This document shows positions 7,891 through 16,217 of a stretch of 32,240 nt of DNA, in pieces; position 1 is the first letter of the stretch, and each line of letters opens with the position of its first letter. Under the pieces are notes generated by a model. That model ran no database searches. It was not told the DNA's origin and saw only the letters and a program-made list of their open reading frames with translations. Source of the stretch: Bacteroides sp. (GTDB taxonomy: Bacteria; Bacteroidota; Bacteroidia; Bacteroidales; Bacteroidaceae); NCBI GenBank assembly GCA_030523205.1, contig JAUNJD010000011.1:1-32240 (forward strand). Direction: 5' to 3'. The position numbers and the translations under genes were made by a program.

Positions 7891-8010
7891 TACGTTAGTT
7901 TATGTATATGCTAAATGCTGTCCGAAACAGACCTGACAGGCAGGAGAATGGGATGGACAAATAGATAAGTCTGATATAAAGAATATAAAAATTTAAATAC
8001 ACACAAGAAT

Positions 8011-9135
8011 ATGAAATTTATCGTTTCGAGTACGGCGCTCTCCAGTCATTTGCAGGCTATCAGCCGTGTGATTAACTCAAAAAATGCGCTGCCCATATTG
8101 GATTGTTTCCTCTTTGAATTGCAAGACGGAACTTTGTCTGTAACCGTATCCGATAGTGAAACGACCATGGTCACTACGCTTGAGGTGAACGAAAGCGATG
8201 CCGACGGACGTTTTGCCATTGCTGCCAGAACGCTGCTGGATGCCTTGAAGGAAATACCCGAACAGCCGTTGGCTTTTGACGTTAACACATCGTCGCTGGA
8301 AATCACAGTGCAGTATCAGAACGGTAAATACAGTCTGATGGGCCAAAATGCCGATGAGTTCCCGCAATCGGCCTCGCTGGGCGAAAATTCTGTCCGTGTA
8401 GAGATGGAGGCCGAAGTATTGCTGGGTGGAATCAACCGTGCCATCTTTGCTACCGCCGATGACGAACTTCGTCCGGTGATGAACGGTATCTACTTTGACA
8501 TTACTACGGATGACATCACGATGGTTGCTTCCGACGGTCATAAGCTGGTGCGTTGCAAGACGTCGGCTGCCCGTGGCAATGAGCGTGCCGCATTCATCTT
8601 GCCCAAGAAGCCGGCTTCTCTGCTGAAGAACCTGCTGCCCAAGGAGGTAGGTACGGTTGTCGTAGAATTTGATGAACGGAATGCTGTGTTCACGCTCGAA
8701 AGCTATCGCATGGTATGTCGCCTTATTGAAGGTCGCTATCCGAACTACAATTCCGTCATACCGCAGAACAATCCTTATAAGGTAACAGTAGATCGCCAGC
8801 AGTTGGTCAGCGCCTTGCGCCGTGTGTCCATTTTCTCGTCGCAGGCTAGCAGCCTTATCAAGCTGCGTTTGCAGGAGAATCTGATTGTGATTTCGGCTCA
8901 GGACATAGACTTCTCCACTTCGGCCGAGGAAGTGCTGGTATGTCAGTATGCGGGCAATCCCATGAGCATCGGCTTCAAGTCAACTTTCCTAATTGATATA
9001 TTGAACAACATTTCGGCCGACGAGGTAGTCATCGAGCTGGCCGACCCTTCGCGTGCGGGTGTCATCACTCCGGTAGAGCAGGAAGAAAACGAGAATCTTC
9101 TGATGCTGCTCATGCCAATGATGCTGAATGATTGA
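8011..9135 (+). CDS. dnaN: DNA polymerase III beta subunit (sliding clamp)
   Basis: A 374-residue clamp of the usual length with three tandem clamp domains (about 1-120, 128-245 and 246-374). Landmarks are M-K-F-I-V-S-S-T-A-L at the start, R-P-V-M-N-G-I-Y-F-D near 157, L-I-E-G-R-Y-P-N-Y near 242 and the L-M-P-M-M-L ending. The dimer encircles DNA and tethers polymerases and repair enzymes. dnaA is not next to it, so this is not the classical dnaA-dnaN origin arrangement. A DEDDh exonuclease, coaBC, recN and rlmB follow in the same direction. Confidence 0.97.
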   Translation: MKFIVSSTALSSHLQAISRVINSKNALPILDCFLFELQDGTLSVTVSDSETTMVTTLEVNESDADGRFAIAARTLLDALKEIPEQPLAFDVNTSSLEITVQYQNGKYSLMGQNADEFPQSASLGENSVRVEMEAEVLLGGINRAIFATADDELRPVMNGIYFDITTDDITMVASDGHKLVRCKTSAARGNERAAFILPKKPASLLKNLLPKEVGTVVVEFDERNAVFTLESYRMVCRLIEGRYPNYNSVIPQNNPYKVTVDRQQLVSALRRVSIFSSQASSLIKLRLQENLIVISAQDIDFSTSAEEVLVCQYAGNPMSIGFKSTFLIDILNNISADEVVIELADPSRAGVITPVEQEENENLLMLLMPMMLND

Positions 9136-9160
9136 ATATAAACTGAACGTTTGCAGGCAG

Positions 9161-9236
9161 ACGAGTTGACAAGTAGGCGAGGCATTGATGGGAGTGGAAC
9201 TCTTTTTTCCTGTCTGTCGCCTTGTTGTCAACTCGT
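9161..9236 (+). other. Long imperfect hairpin between dnaN and the exonuclease gene
   Basis: Arms 9161-9180 and 9217-9236 are complementary at 18 of 20 positions (12 bp, a 2x2 mismatch, then 6 bp). The 36-base loop contains a smaller GAGT/ACTC hairpin followed at once by six T. The structure could weaken or end transcription between the two genes. Confidence 0.55.
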
Positions 9237-9267
9237 TTCCATGTCCGCAGATAAACAAGAAAATACA

Positions 9268-10038
9268 ATGAAATTAAATCTGAAGAATCCGATTGTCTTT
9301 TTCGATTTGGAGACAACCGGTACGAATATCAATACCGACCGAATCGTAGAAATCTGCTATCTTAAGGTTCATCCCAACGGAAACGAAGAGGCAAAGACCA
9401 TGCGTATCAATCCCGAAATGCACATCCCCGCCGAGGCATCTGCCGTTCATGGCATTTACGATAAGGACGTGGCCGATTGTCCCACTTTCAAGGAAGTGGC
9501 ACGCAGCATAGCCAACGATATTGAAGGGTGCGACTTGGCCGGCTTCAACTCCAACCGTTTCGACATTCCGGTGTTGGCCGAAGAATTCTTGCGTGCCGGG
9601 GTCGATATTGATATGAGCCGCCGTAAGTTTGTCGATGTACAGGTGATTTATCACAAACTGGAGCAGCGTACCCTCTCCGCTGCCTATAAATTCTATTGCG
9701 GCAAGAATCTGGAAGACGCGCACACTGCCGAAGCCGATACGCGAGCCACCTACGAAGTGCTGATGTCTCAGTTGGACCGTTATCCGGAATTGCAGAACGA
9801 TGTGAACTTCCTCTCCGAGTATTCCAGCTTTACCAAGAATGTAGATTTTGCCGGACGCATGGTGTATGATGACAAGGGCGTGGAGATATTCAACTTTGGC
9901 AAATACAAAGGAATGTCTGTTGCCGAAGTGCTGAAGCGTGACCCGGGCTATTACAGTTGGATACTGAACAATGACTTTACACTGAACACGAAAGCCATGC
10001 TGACAAAAATCCGTCTGCGTGAAATGACCCAGAAATAG
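9268..10038 (+). CDS. DEDDh 3'-5' exonuclease (DNA polymerase III epsilon/ExoX-like)
   Basis: A 256-residue protein from the chosen ATG. The exonuclease domain shows all DEDDh residues: F-D-L-E-T-T-G (Asp13, Glu15), G-F-N-S-N-R-F-D (Asp99) and H-T-A-E-A-D (His152, Asp157). Residues 205-250 form a second small domain, N-F-G-K-Y-K-G-M-S-V ... Y-Y-S-W-I-L, like the tail found in ExoX-type exonucleases. It may act as the proofreading subunit or as a stand-alone repair nuclease; its place behind dnaN suits either. I see no clear beta-clamp binding motif. An in-frame ATG at 9241 would add nine residues, and the open frame reaches 9151, but the 9268 start gives the usual N-terminus. Confidence 0.85.
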   Translation: MKLNLKNPIVFFDLETTGTNINTDRIVEICYLKVHPNGNEEAKTMRINPEMHIPAEASAVHGIYDKDVADCPTFKEVARSIANDIEGCDLAGFNSNRFDIPVLAEEFLRAGVDIDMSRRKFVDVQVIYHKLEQRTLSAAYKFYCGKNLEDAHTAEADTRATYEVLMSQLDRYPELQNDVNFLSEYSSFTKNVDFAGRMVYDDKGVEIFNFGKYKGMSVAEVLKRDPGYYSWILNNDFTLNTKAMLTKIRLREMTQK

Positions 10039-10040
10039 CC

Positions 10041-11264
10041 ATGACCCATATACTCAAAGGAAAGAAAATCGTATTGGGCATTACGGGAAGTATTGCCGCC
10101 TACAAGGCTTGTCACATCATCCGTGGGCTGATAAAGAAAGGTGCAGAAGTGCAGGTTGTCATTACGCCGGCGGGAAAAGAATTTATCACGCCCATCACCC
10201 TTTCGGCACTGACCAGCAAACCCGTCATCAGCGAATTCTTCGCCCAGCGTGACGGAACGTGGAACAGCCATGTCGATTTGGGACTGTGGGCCGATGCCAT
10301 GCTCATTGCTCCGGCCACGGCTTCTACCATCGGCAAGATGGCCAATGGCATAGCCGACAATATGTTGGTCACCACTTATCTTTCGGCCAAGGCTCCGGTG
10401 TTTGTGGCTCCTGCCATGGACCTGGATATGTATGCCCATCCTTCCACCCAACGGAACCTCGAAACACTTCGTTCCTACGGAAACCACATCATAGAACCGC
10501 AAACGGGTGAGTTGGCCAGCCATTTGGTGGGCAAAGGCCGTATGGAGGAACCGGAGAACATCATCCGCCATCTGGAGAAATACTTTGCCGACAAGGAAGG
10601 TGACCTTAAGGGACGTACCATCCTGATAACAGCCGGACCGACGTACGAGAAGATTGACCCCGTGCGTTTCATTGGCAACTATTCTTCCGGCAAGATGGGC
10701 TTTGCCCTTGCCGACGAATGTGCCGGACGTGGTGCAAAGGTGATCTTGGTGACGGGGCCGGTGCAGTTGCAGACATACTTCCCGGTGCAGCGTTACAACG
10801 TAGAGTCGGCTCAGCAGATGCACGACACCGTGCTCGGTCTTTTCGGTAATGTCGATGCCGTTATTCTGTCGGCTGCCGTGGCTGATTATACACCGGCACA
10901 GGTAGCCGAAGAGAAGATAAAGCGGGAAAAGACCGGAAACATGACGCTCGACCTGAAACCGACAGAAGACATCGCTGCCTGTCTGGGGCGGTTGAAGGCT
11001 GCCGATTCGCCTCGTACACTGTTGGTCGGCTTTGCCCTTGAAACCAATGACGAGCAGCATAATGCCGAAGACAAGCTGGAAAGGAAGAATTTGGATTTCA
11101 TCGTCTTGAATTCGTTGAGAGACAAAGGGGCCGGATTCCGTTGCGATACCAATAAAATCAGCATCATCGACCGTGAAGGCAAGACCGACTATCCGCTGAA
11201 AGATAAGTCCGAAGTGGCCGCTGACATTGTTGACCACTTGGTAGAGGTGCTGAAGTCTAAGTAA
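10041..11264 (+). CDS. coaBC: Bifunctional phosphopantothenoylcysteine decarboxylase/phosphopantothenate-cysteine ligase
   Basis: A 407-residue fusion for coenzyme A synthesis: the CoaB part joins cysteine to 4'-phosphopantothenate with CTP and the FMN-dependent CoaC part decarboxylates the product. The CoaC half (1-185) shows G-I-T-G-S-I-A-A-Y-K near 13 and the catalytic His77 in S-H-V-D-L. The CoaB half (190-407) shows T-A-G-P-T-Y-E-K-I-D-P-V-R, S-S-G-K-M-G and A-V-A-D-Y with E-K-I-K-R-E. The decarboxylase half has P-A-M-D at 124-127 where E. coli has P-A-M-N, and L-A-S-H at 158-161 where E. coli has the Cys158 motif Q-A-C-G. It begins 3 bases after the exonuclease stop, so translational coupling is likely. 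Confidence 0.95.
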   Translation: MTHILKGKKIVLGITGSIAAYKACHIIRGLIKKGAEVQVVITPAGKEFITPITLSALTSKPVISEFFAQRDGTWNSHVDLGLWADAMLIAPATASTIGKMANGIADNMLVTTYLSAKAPVFVAPAMDLDMYAHPSTQRNLETLRSYGNHIIEPQTGELASHLVGKGRMEEPENIIRHLEKYFADKEGDLKGRTILITAGPTYEKIDPVRFIGNYSSGKMGFALADECAGRGAKVILVTGPVQLQTYFPVQRYNVESAQQMHDTVLGLFGNVDAVILSAAVADYTPAQVAEEKIKREKTGNMTLDLKPTEDIAACLGRLKAADSPRTLLVGFALETNDEQHNAEDKLERKNLDFIVLNSLRDKGAGFRCDTNKISIIDREGKTDYPLKDKSEVAADIVDHLVEVLKSK

Positions 11265-11275
11265 ACAAAGAAATC

Positions 11276-12934
11276 ATGTTACGTTCGCTTTACATACAGA
11301 ATTATGCCTTGATAGAGAAGTTGGATATAGACTTTAGCAGTGGCTTCTCTGTTATAACGGGCGAGACCGGTGCGGGTAAGTCCATCATTTTGGGAGCCAT
11401 CGGTTTGCTGTTGGGACAACGTGCCGATGTGAAGTCCATTCGTGTGGGTACTTCAAAATGTGTCATCGAAGCCCGTTTTGAGATAGGTGCATACGCCATG
11501 CGTCCCTTCTTCGAGGAAAACGAACTGGAGTATGAGGACGAGTGCATACTCCGTCGGGAGTTGTATGCCTCGGGCAAGAGCCGTGCCTTCATCAACGATA
11601 CTCCCGCTTCATTGGCACAGATGAAAGAACTGGGAGAGATGTTGATTGACGTTCATTCCCAGCATCAGAATCTGTTGCTGAACAAAGAGGGCTTCCAACT
11701 CAATGTTCTGGACCTTCTGGCGCACAATGAGGAAGTGCTGTCCGCGTATGGTGTCCTTTACCGTGAATGGAGACAAGCTCGGCAAGAACTGGACGAACTG
11801 ATTGCTCAGGCTGCTCAGGCGAAAGCGGACGAAGACTATATTCGCTTTCAGTTGGAACAGTTGGAAGAAGCCCGCCTTACGTCCGGTGAGCAGGAGGAGC
11901 TGGAGCAAGAATCTGAAACGCTGAGCCATGCCGAAGACATCAAAGCAGGCCTCTATCGTGCAGACCAAACACTGTCCTCCGACGAAGGAGGATTGTTGCC
12001 CGCCTTAAAAGACTGTCTGAACGTTATGCAAGGTTTGCAGCGGGTCTATCCTGCTGCCGGCGAACTGGCCGAGCGGCTGGAAAGTTCCTATATCGAACTG
12101 AAAGACATCTCTCAAGAGATTTCGGCGAAGGAAGAAGAGATAGAGTTCAACCCGGCCCGTCTGGACGAGGTAAACAACCGTTTGAACCTGATTTATACCC
12201 TTCAGCAGAAGCATCGGGTAGCTACGGTGGACGAACTGCTGTCGTTGCAGGAAGAATATGCATCGAAACTCTCGGTCATTACTTCTTCCGACGACCGGAT
12301 AGAAGAACTGAAGAATCGTTGCGAGATATTATATAATAAGGTGAAGGCTCAAGCCTCCATTCTTACCAAGACCCGTGTAGCTGCTGCGCGTGAGGTCGAA
12401 AAGCAGATGGCATCGCGCCTGATACCTTTGGGTATGCCCAATGTACGCTTCCAAGTGGAGGTCGGTTCTCGGAAAGAGCCGGGCACCCATGGTGCCGACA
12501 CGGTGAATTTCCTGTTTTCGGCCAATAAGAATGGTACGTTGCAGAACATATCTTCCGTAGCATCGGGTGGAGAGATTGCCCGCGTCATGCTGTCAATAAA
12601 AGCCATGATAGCCGGAGCCGTCAAACTGCCGACCATTGTGTTCGACGAAATCGACACCGGCGTTTCCGGCGAGATAGCCGACCGCATGGCCGACATTATG
12701 CAGGAGATGGGCGACAGCGACCGTCAGGTAATCAGTATCACCCACCTGCCCCAGATAGCTGCCCGGGGACGTGTGCATTACAAAGTCTATAAGCAAGACA
12801 ATGAAAACGAAACCAATAGCCACATCCGTCGCCTGACCGACGAAGAAAGAGTGGAAGAATTGGCTCACATGCTGAGCGGTGCCACGCTGACCGAAGCGGC
12901 TCTGAACAATGCCCGTGCCTTGCTCTCGAAGTAA
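11276..12934 (+). CDS. recN: DNA repair protein RecN
   Basis: A 552-residue SMC-like ATPase of normal length. The Walker A motif G-E-T-G-A-G-K-S is at 29-36, a long charged coiled-coil region runs through about 150-360 (many Glu/Leu/Gln heptads), and the head is completed by the ABC signature A-S-G-G-E-I-A-R and Walker B T-I-V-F-D-E-I-D-T-G-V-S-G. RecN acts on double-strand breaks, holding DNA ends and sister chromatids together. It starts 12 bases after coaBC in the same direction, a pairing with CoaBC common in Bacteroidetes as far as I recall. Confidence 0.97.
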   Translation: MLRSLYIQNYALIEKLDIDFSSGFSVITGETGAGKSIILGAIGLLLGQRADVKSIRVGTSKCVIEARFEIGAYAMRPFFEENELEYEDECILRRELYASGKSRAFINDTPASLAQMKELGEMLIDVHSQHQNLLLNKEGFQLNVLDLLAHNEEVLSAYGVLYREWRQARQELDELIAQAAQAKADEDYIRFQLEQLEEARLTSGEQEELEQESETLSHAEDIKAGLYRADQTLSSDEGGLLPALKDCLNVMQGLQRVYPAAGELAERLESSYIELKDISQEISAKEEEIEFNPARLDEVNNRLNLIYTLQQKHRVATVDELLSLQEEYASKLSVITSSDDRIEELKNRCEILYNKVKAQASILTKTRVAAAREVEKQMASRLIPLGMPNVRFQVEVGSRKEPGTHGADTVNFLFSANKNGTLQNISSVASGGEIARVMLSIKAMIAGAVKLPTIVFDEIDTGVSGEIADRMADIMQEMGDSDRQVISITHLPQIAARGRVHYKVYKQDNENETNSHIRRLTDEERVEELAHMLSGATLTEAALNNARALLSK

Positions 12935-13017
12935 GGGGATGCGTAAGAAAGGATGACTGACTGTTGAATCGTGACAAGAATAAAGACTGTAAAATCGTTA
13001 AAACCATAAATGTTTTC

Positions 13018-13779
13018 ATGTTTGACAAAAGCGAAATGATATTTGGCGTTCGTGCCGTGATAGAGGCTGTTCAGGCCGGTAAGGAGATTGACAAGATACT
13101 GGTGAAGAAAGACATTCAGAGTGATTTGTCCAAGGAGTTGTTTGCTGCCTTGAAGGACACGATGATACCTGTGCAGCGCGTGCCGATAGAGCGCATCAAC
13201 CGCATCACACGCAAAAATCATCAAGGGGTCATCGCCTTTGTGTCTGCCGTCACCTATCAGAAGACAGAAGATTTGGTGCCTTTTCTTTTTGAGCAAGGCA
13301 AGAATCCGCTGTTCGTCATGCTCGACGGCATTACCGACGTACGCAATTTCGGTGCGATAGCCCGTACGTGCGAATGTGCAGCGGTAGATGCCATCATTAT
13401 TCCCGCCAAGAATAGCGTGACGGTCAATGCCGATGCTGTAAAGACCTCGGCCGGTGCGCTGCACACCTTGCCCGTTTGCCGTGAGCAGAACCTGAAGAAA
13501 GTGCTGCAATACCTGAAGGACAGCGGATTCCGCATCGTCGCTGCTACGGAGAAAGGTGATTATGACTATACGAAAGCCGACTATACCGGCCCGATGTGCA
13601 TCATCATGGGTGCGGAAGACAAAGGTGTGTCGTACGACAACTTGGCTCTGTGCGATGAATGGGTGAAAATCCCTATGCTTGGAACGATTGAGTCGCTTAA
13701 CGTATCGGTGGCAGCCGGTATATTGATTTACGAGGCCGTTAAGCAAAGATACATCGATACAGGTGAGGTTGCTGAATGA
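13018..13779 (+). CDS. rlmB: 23S rRNA (guanosine-2'-O-)-methyltransferase, TrmH/SpoU family
   Basis: A 253-residue SPOUT methyltransferase. The N-terminal substrate-binding domain starts I-F-G-V-R-A-V-I-E-A. The knotted catalytic domain carries the three family motifs: D-V-R-N-F-G-A-I-A-R-T-C-E, G-A-E-D-K-G-V-S, and I-P-M-L-G-T-I-E-S-L-N-V-S-V-A-A. The expected target by family is G2251 of 23S rRNA, with S-adenosylmethionine as donor; other TrmH-family rRNA sites cannot be excluded. The frame is open from a TTG at 12964, but the ATG at 13018 gives the normal N-terminus (a methionine six residues on is also possible). The gene lies 83 bases after recN, with nothing recognisable in the gap. Confidence 0.9.
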   Translation: MFDKSEMIFGVRAVIEAVQAGKEIDKILVKKDIQSDLSKELFAALKDTMIPVQRVPIERINRITRKNHQGVIAFVSAVTYQKTEDLVPFLFEQGKNPLFVMLDGITDVRNFGAIARTCECAAVDAIIIPAKNSVTVNADAVKTSAGALHTLPVCREQNLKKVLQYLKDSGFRIVAATEKGDYDYTKADYTGPMCIIMGAEDKGVSYDNLALCDEWVKIPMLGTIESLNVSVAAGILIYEAVKQRYIDTGEVAE

Positions 13780-13819
13780 CGGAATGATAGAGGAATAAGT
13801 TAAAACGATAAGAATACGA

Positions 13820-15523
13820 ATGAAAAGAAAGCTTTTACTCCTGCTCACCCTCTGTTTTTTGGCTCAGTGGGGTGTAGCTCAAGCCCCCAAATGGGTGGAA
13901 AAAGCCAAACGTGCTGTGTTTTCGGTGGTCACCTATGACCAGAATGACAAGATATTGAGTACAGGAAATGGATTTTTCATCACAGAAAGCGGTCAGGCAC
14001 TGTCCGACTATTCTCTGTTTAAAGGTGCCAAGCGTGCCGTAATTATCAACTCCGAAGGCCAGCAGATGCCGGTGGAATCTATCATGGGTGCCAACGATAT
14101 GTACGATGTAGTCAAGTTCAAGGTAGTCATTAATGCCAAGAAGGTGCCTGCGCTGACCGTTGCCGCTTTGGCTCCGGTGGTGGGAGCCGATGTTTATCTG
14201 TTGCCATACTCCACGCAGAAGAACCGTTCCTATACGGCAGGCAAGGTGAAAGAGGTTGATAAGGTGTCGGACAATTACAGCTACTATACCCTCAGTATGC
14301 AGCTGAAAGACAAAATGGTGAGCTGTCCGCTGATGACGGCAGACGGTCAGGTGTTCGGATTGGCACAGAAGGCCTCCGGACAAGATACGACTACCATCTG
14401 CTATGCGGTGGATGCCCGGTTTGCCGACGCCCAGACCATTTCTGCCTTGTCGTATAGCGATATGGCTTTGCGCAACATCGGGATAAAGAAGGCATTGCCC
14501 GACACGGAAGAGCAGGCATTGGTGTTCCTCTACATGGCTTCTACGCAAGTGGAACCGGATAAATATGCCGAACTGCTGGAAGATTTCATTGCACAGTATC
14601 CCAACAGCGCCGATGGCTATCTGCGTCGTGCTGCCAACCGTCTCTATCGTTCGAAGGACGAGGCAACCATGGACTTGGTGATGGCCGACCTCGACAAGGC
14701 TGTATCTACGGCTCAGAAGGAGGACGATGTTTACTACAACCGTGCCAAGATGATTTACAGCTATATGCTGGAAGCTCCTACACCGGTTTACAAGGATTGG
14801 TCTTACGACAAGGCCCTGAGTGAAGTGCATCAGGCTATATCCGTCAATCCGTTGCCCGTCTATACACAGCTGGAAGGTGACATTCACTTTGCCAAGCGGG
14901 ACTATGCCGCTGCTTTAGTTTGCTATGAGAAGGTGAATCAGTCCAATCTGGCCTCTCCGGCTACCTTCTTCAGTGCAGCCAAGACGAAGGAGATGATGCA
15001 GGCACCTGCCGAGGAAGTGTTGGCGTTGTTGGACAGTTGTGTCTCCCGTTTCCCGCAGCCTTATACCACGGCGGCAGCTCCTTACTTGCTGGAGCGTGCG
15101 CAGGCTCGTGTGAATGCCGATCAGCCCCGCAACGCCGTATTGGATTATGATGAATATTTTAATATCGTCAACGGTCAGGTCAACGATATGTTCTACTATT
15201 TAAGGGAACAGGCAGCCTTGAAGTCCAAGCAATTTCAACGCGCCTTGGACGATATAGCCAAAGCCATCGAACTCAATCCGAAGGAACTGACCTATCGGGC
15301 CGAGTTGGCAGTAGTCAACATTCGTGTTGGACGCAGCGAAGAGGCCTTGAAGGTGCTGGATGAGGCCTTGGCCATCGACCCTAAATACTCGGAGGCTTAC
15401 CGCTTGAAGGGCATTGCACAGTTGCAGCTGAAGAAGAAAAGCGAGGCGTGTGCCAGCTTTGCCAAGGCAAAGGAACTGGGTGACCCCAATGTAGATGCCT
15501 TGATTGAGAAGCATTGCAAATAA
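13820..15523 (+). CDS. Exported protein: degenerate trypsin-like domain plus TPR repeats
   Basis: A 567-residue protein with a Sec signal peptide (cleavage near 20-22). Residues 25-215 have the outline of a trypsin/HtrA-type domain: G-N-G-F-F-I-T-E-S-G-Q-A-L-S at 49-62 and C-P-L-M-T-A-D-G-Q-V-F-G-L at 169-181. The catalytic histidine position reads S-D-Y-S and the G-N-S-G-G-P position reads K-M-V-S-C-P, so two of the three triad residues appear lost. Residues 230-565 are helical with TPR-like repeats, clearest at A-L-D-D-I-A-K-A-I-E-L-N-P and A-L-K-V-L-D-E-A-L-A-I-D-P. The inferred role is a periplasmic binding or scaffold protein, not an enzyme. It follows rlmB by 40 bases and ends at a strong terminator. 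Confidence 0.78.
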   Translation: MKRKLLLLLTLCFLAQWGVAQAPKWVEKAKRAVFSVVTYDQNDKILSTGNGFFITESGQALSDYSLFKGAKRAVIINSEGQQMPVESIMGANDMYDVVKFKVVINAKKVPALTVAALAPVVGADVYLLPYSTQKNRSYTAGKVKEVDKVSDNYSYYTLSMQLKDKMVSCPLMTADGQVFGLAQKASGQDTTTICYAVDARFADAQTISALSYSDMALRNIGIKKALPDTEEQALVFLYMASTQVEPDKYAELLEDFIAQYPNSADGYLRRAANRLYRSKDEATMDLVMADLDKAVSTAQKEDDVYYNRAKMIYSYMLEAPTPVYKDWSYDKALSEVHQAISVNPLPVYTQLEGDIHFAKRDYAAALVCYEKVNQSNLASPATFFSAAKTKEMMQAPAEEVLALLDSCVSRFPQPYTTAAAPYLLERAQARVNADQPRNAVLDYDEYFNIVNGQVNDMFYYLREQAALKSKQFQRALDDIAKAIELNPKELTYRAELAVVNIRVGRSEEALKVLDEALAIDPKYSEAYRLKGIAQLQLKKKSEACASFAKAKELGDPNVDALIEKHCK

Positions 15524-15606
15524 CGCGGAAGAAACGGCTGCCGTTCTTTGATGGATGATGATTCTTATCCGGAGAATTGTCCGTGACCCGGTTGGCGAGA
15601 AAAAAT

Positions 15607-15638
15607 AAAGGTTCTGTTTTCTCAAGCAGAACCTTTTT
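15607..15638 (+). terminator. Rho-independent terminator after the TPR gene
   Basis: AAAGGTTCTG (15607-15616) pairs perfectly with CAGAACCTTT (15627-15636) and runs into five T. The other strand also has a U-rich tail. It closes the run that begins at dnaN. Confidence 0.85.
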
Positions 15639-15842
15639 AGAGAGGACTCTCTCTCTAGATAAAAACATTAAAGTTAAGTCTTAGGTTTAGGCGTAAAAAA
15701 AAGTTTCTGAGTGTTTTTATGACTTTATTTAGTAAATGCACGCTTTCCCGAAATACTGCATGGCTCAGAGATTTTTTTTAGCTTTTTCAGTATTTGGAAT
15801 GTGCGCAATGACATTATGAACATTATAAAAATAGGAACTACA
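15639..15842. other. AT-rich intergenic leader of ridA
   Basis: With the terminator this makes a gene-free stretch of 319 bases. It holds a short TAGAGAG/CTCTCTA hairpin near 15638-15657 and long A and T runs. No perfect Bacteroidetes promoter is visible; TAGCTTTT around 15779-15786 is a one-mismatch -7 candidate. No RNA gene is recognised. Confidence 0.4.
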
Positions 15843-16217
15843 ATGAAAGAAGTAATCAGCAGTCAGAAGGCTCCCGGGGCTATAGGTCCTTATAGCCAGG
15901 CTATCGAAGTAAATGGAATGGTGTTTGTCTCCGGTCAGCTTCCCATTGATGCAACTACGGGAGTGATGCCCGAGGGTGCAGAAGCACAAGCCCGCCAGTC
16001 GTTGGAGAATGTGAAACACATTCTGGAAGCTGCCGGGCTTGGTATGGCAAATATTGTGAAGACAACGGTATTCTTGGCCGATATGTCTTTGTTTGCCGAT
16101 ATGAACAAGGTGTATGCCACTTATTTTGATTCAGCTTATCCCGCACGTTCGGCTGTGGCAGTAAAAGCCCTCCCGAAAGATGCGTTGCTGGAGATTGAGT
16201 GCATAGCAGTGCGCTAA
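15843..16217 (+). CDS. ridA: RidA-family enamine/imine deaminase
   Basis: A 124-residue protein of the YjgF/YER057c/UK114 family, exactly the usual length from the ATG at 15843, which has AGGA nine bases upstream. The open frame starts earlier, at 15801, but the extra residues do not belong to the family. Motifs are A-P-G-A-I-G-P-Y-S-Q-A (10-20), V-S-G-Q-L-P near 29, and the substrate-holding Arg102 in P-A-R-S-A-V-A-V with Glu118 in L-E-I-E. RidA hydrolyses reactive 2-aminoacrylate and related imines from PLP enzymes acting on serine or threonine. The stop codon overlaps that of folC on the other strand. Confidence 0.93.
   Translation: MKEVISSQKAPGAIGPYSQAIEVNGMVFVSGQLPIDATTGVMPEGAEAQARQSLENVKHILEAAGLGMANIVKTTVFLADMSLFADMNKVYATYFDSAYPARSAVAVKALPKDALLEIECIAVR

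Noticed and set aside
7389..7898. 169-residue plus-strand frame over the DUF3127 gene and its upstream region
   Set aside because: It reads through two promoters and a terminator region, and its low-complexity start is antisense to the Pro/Ala linker.
7860..9135. Replication origin next to dnaN
   Set aside because: There is no dnaA, no cluster of DnaA boxes and no iteron pattern; dnaN alone does not mark an origin.
9951..11237. 428-residue open frame on the minus strand opposite coaBC
   Set aside because: It lies wholly opposite coaBC and the exonuclease end, has no recognisable domain or start signal, and is a by-product of codon use in the real genes.
12865..13848. 327-residue minus-strand frame opposite rlmB
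   Set aside because: The SPOUT motifs on the plus strand are unmistakable; the antisense frame is a shadow.
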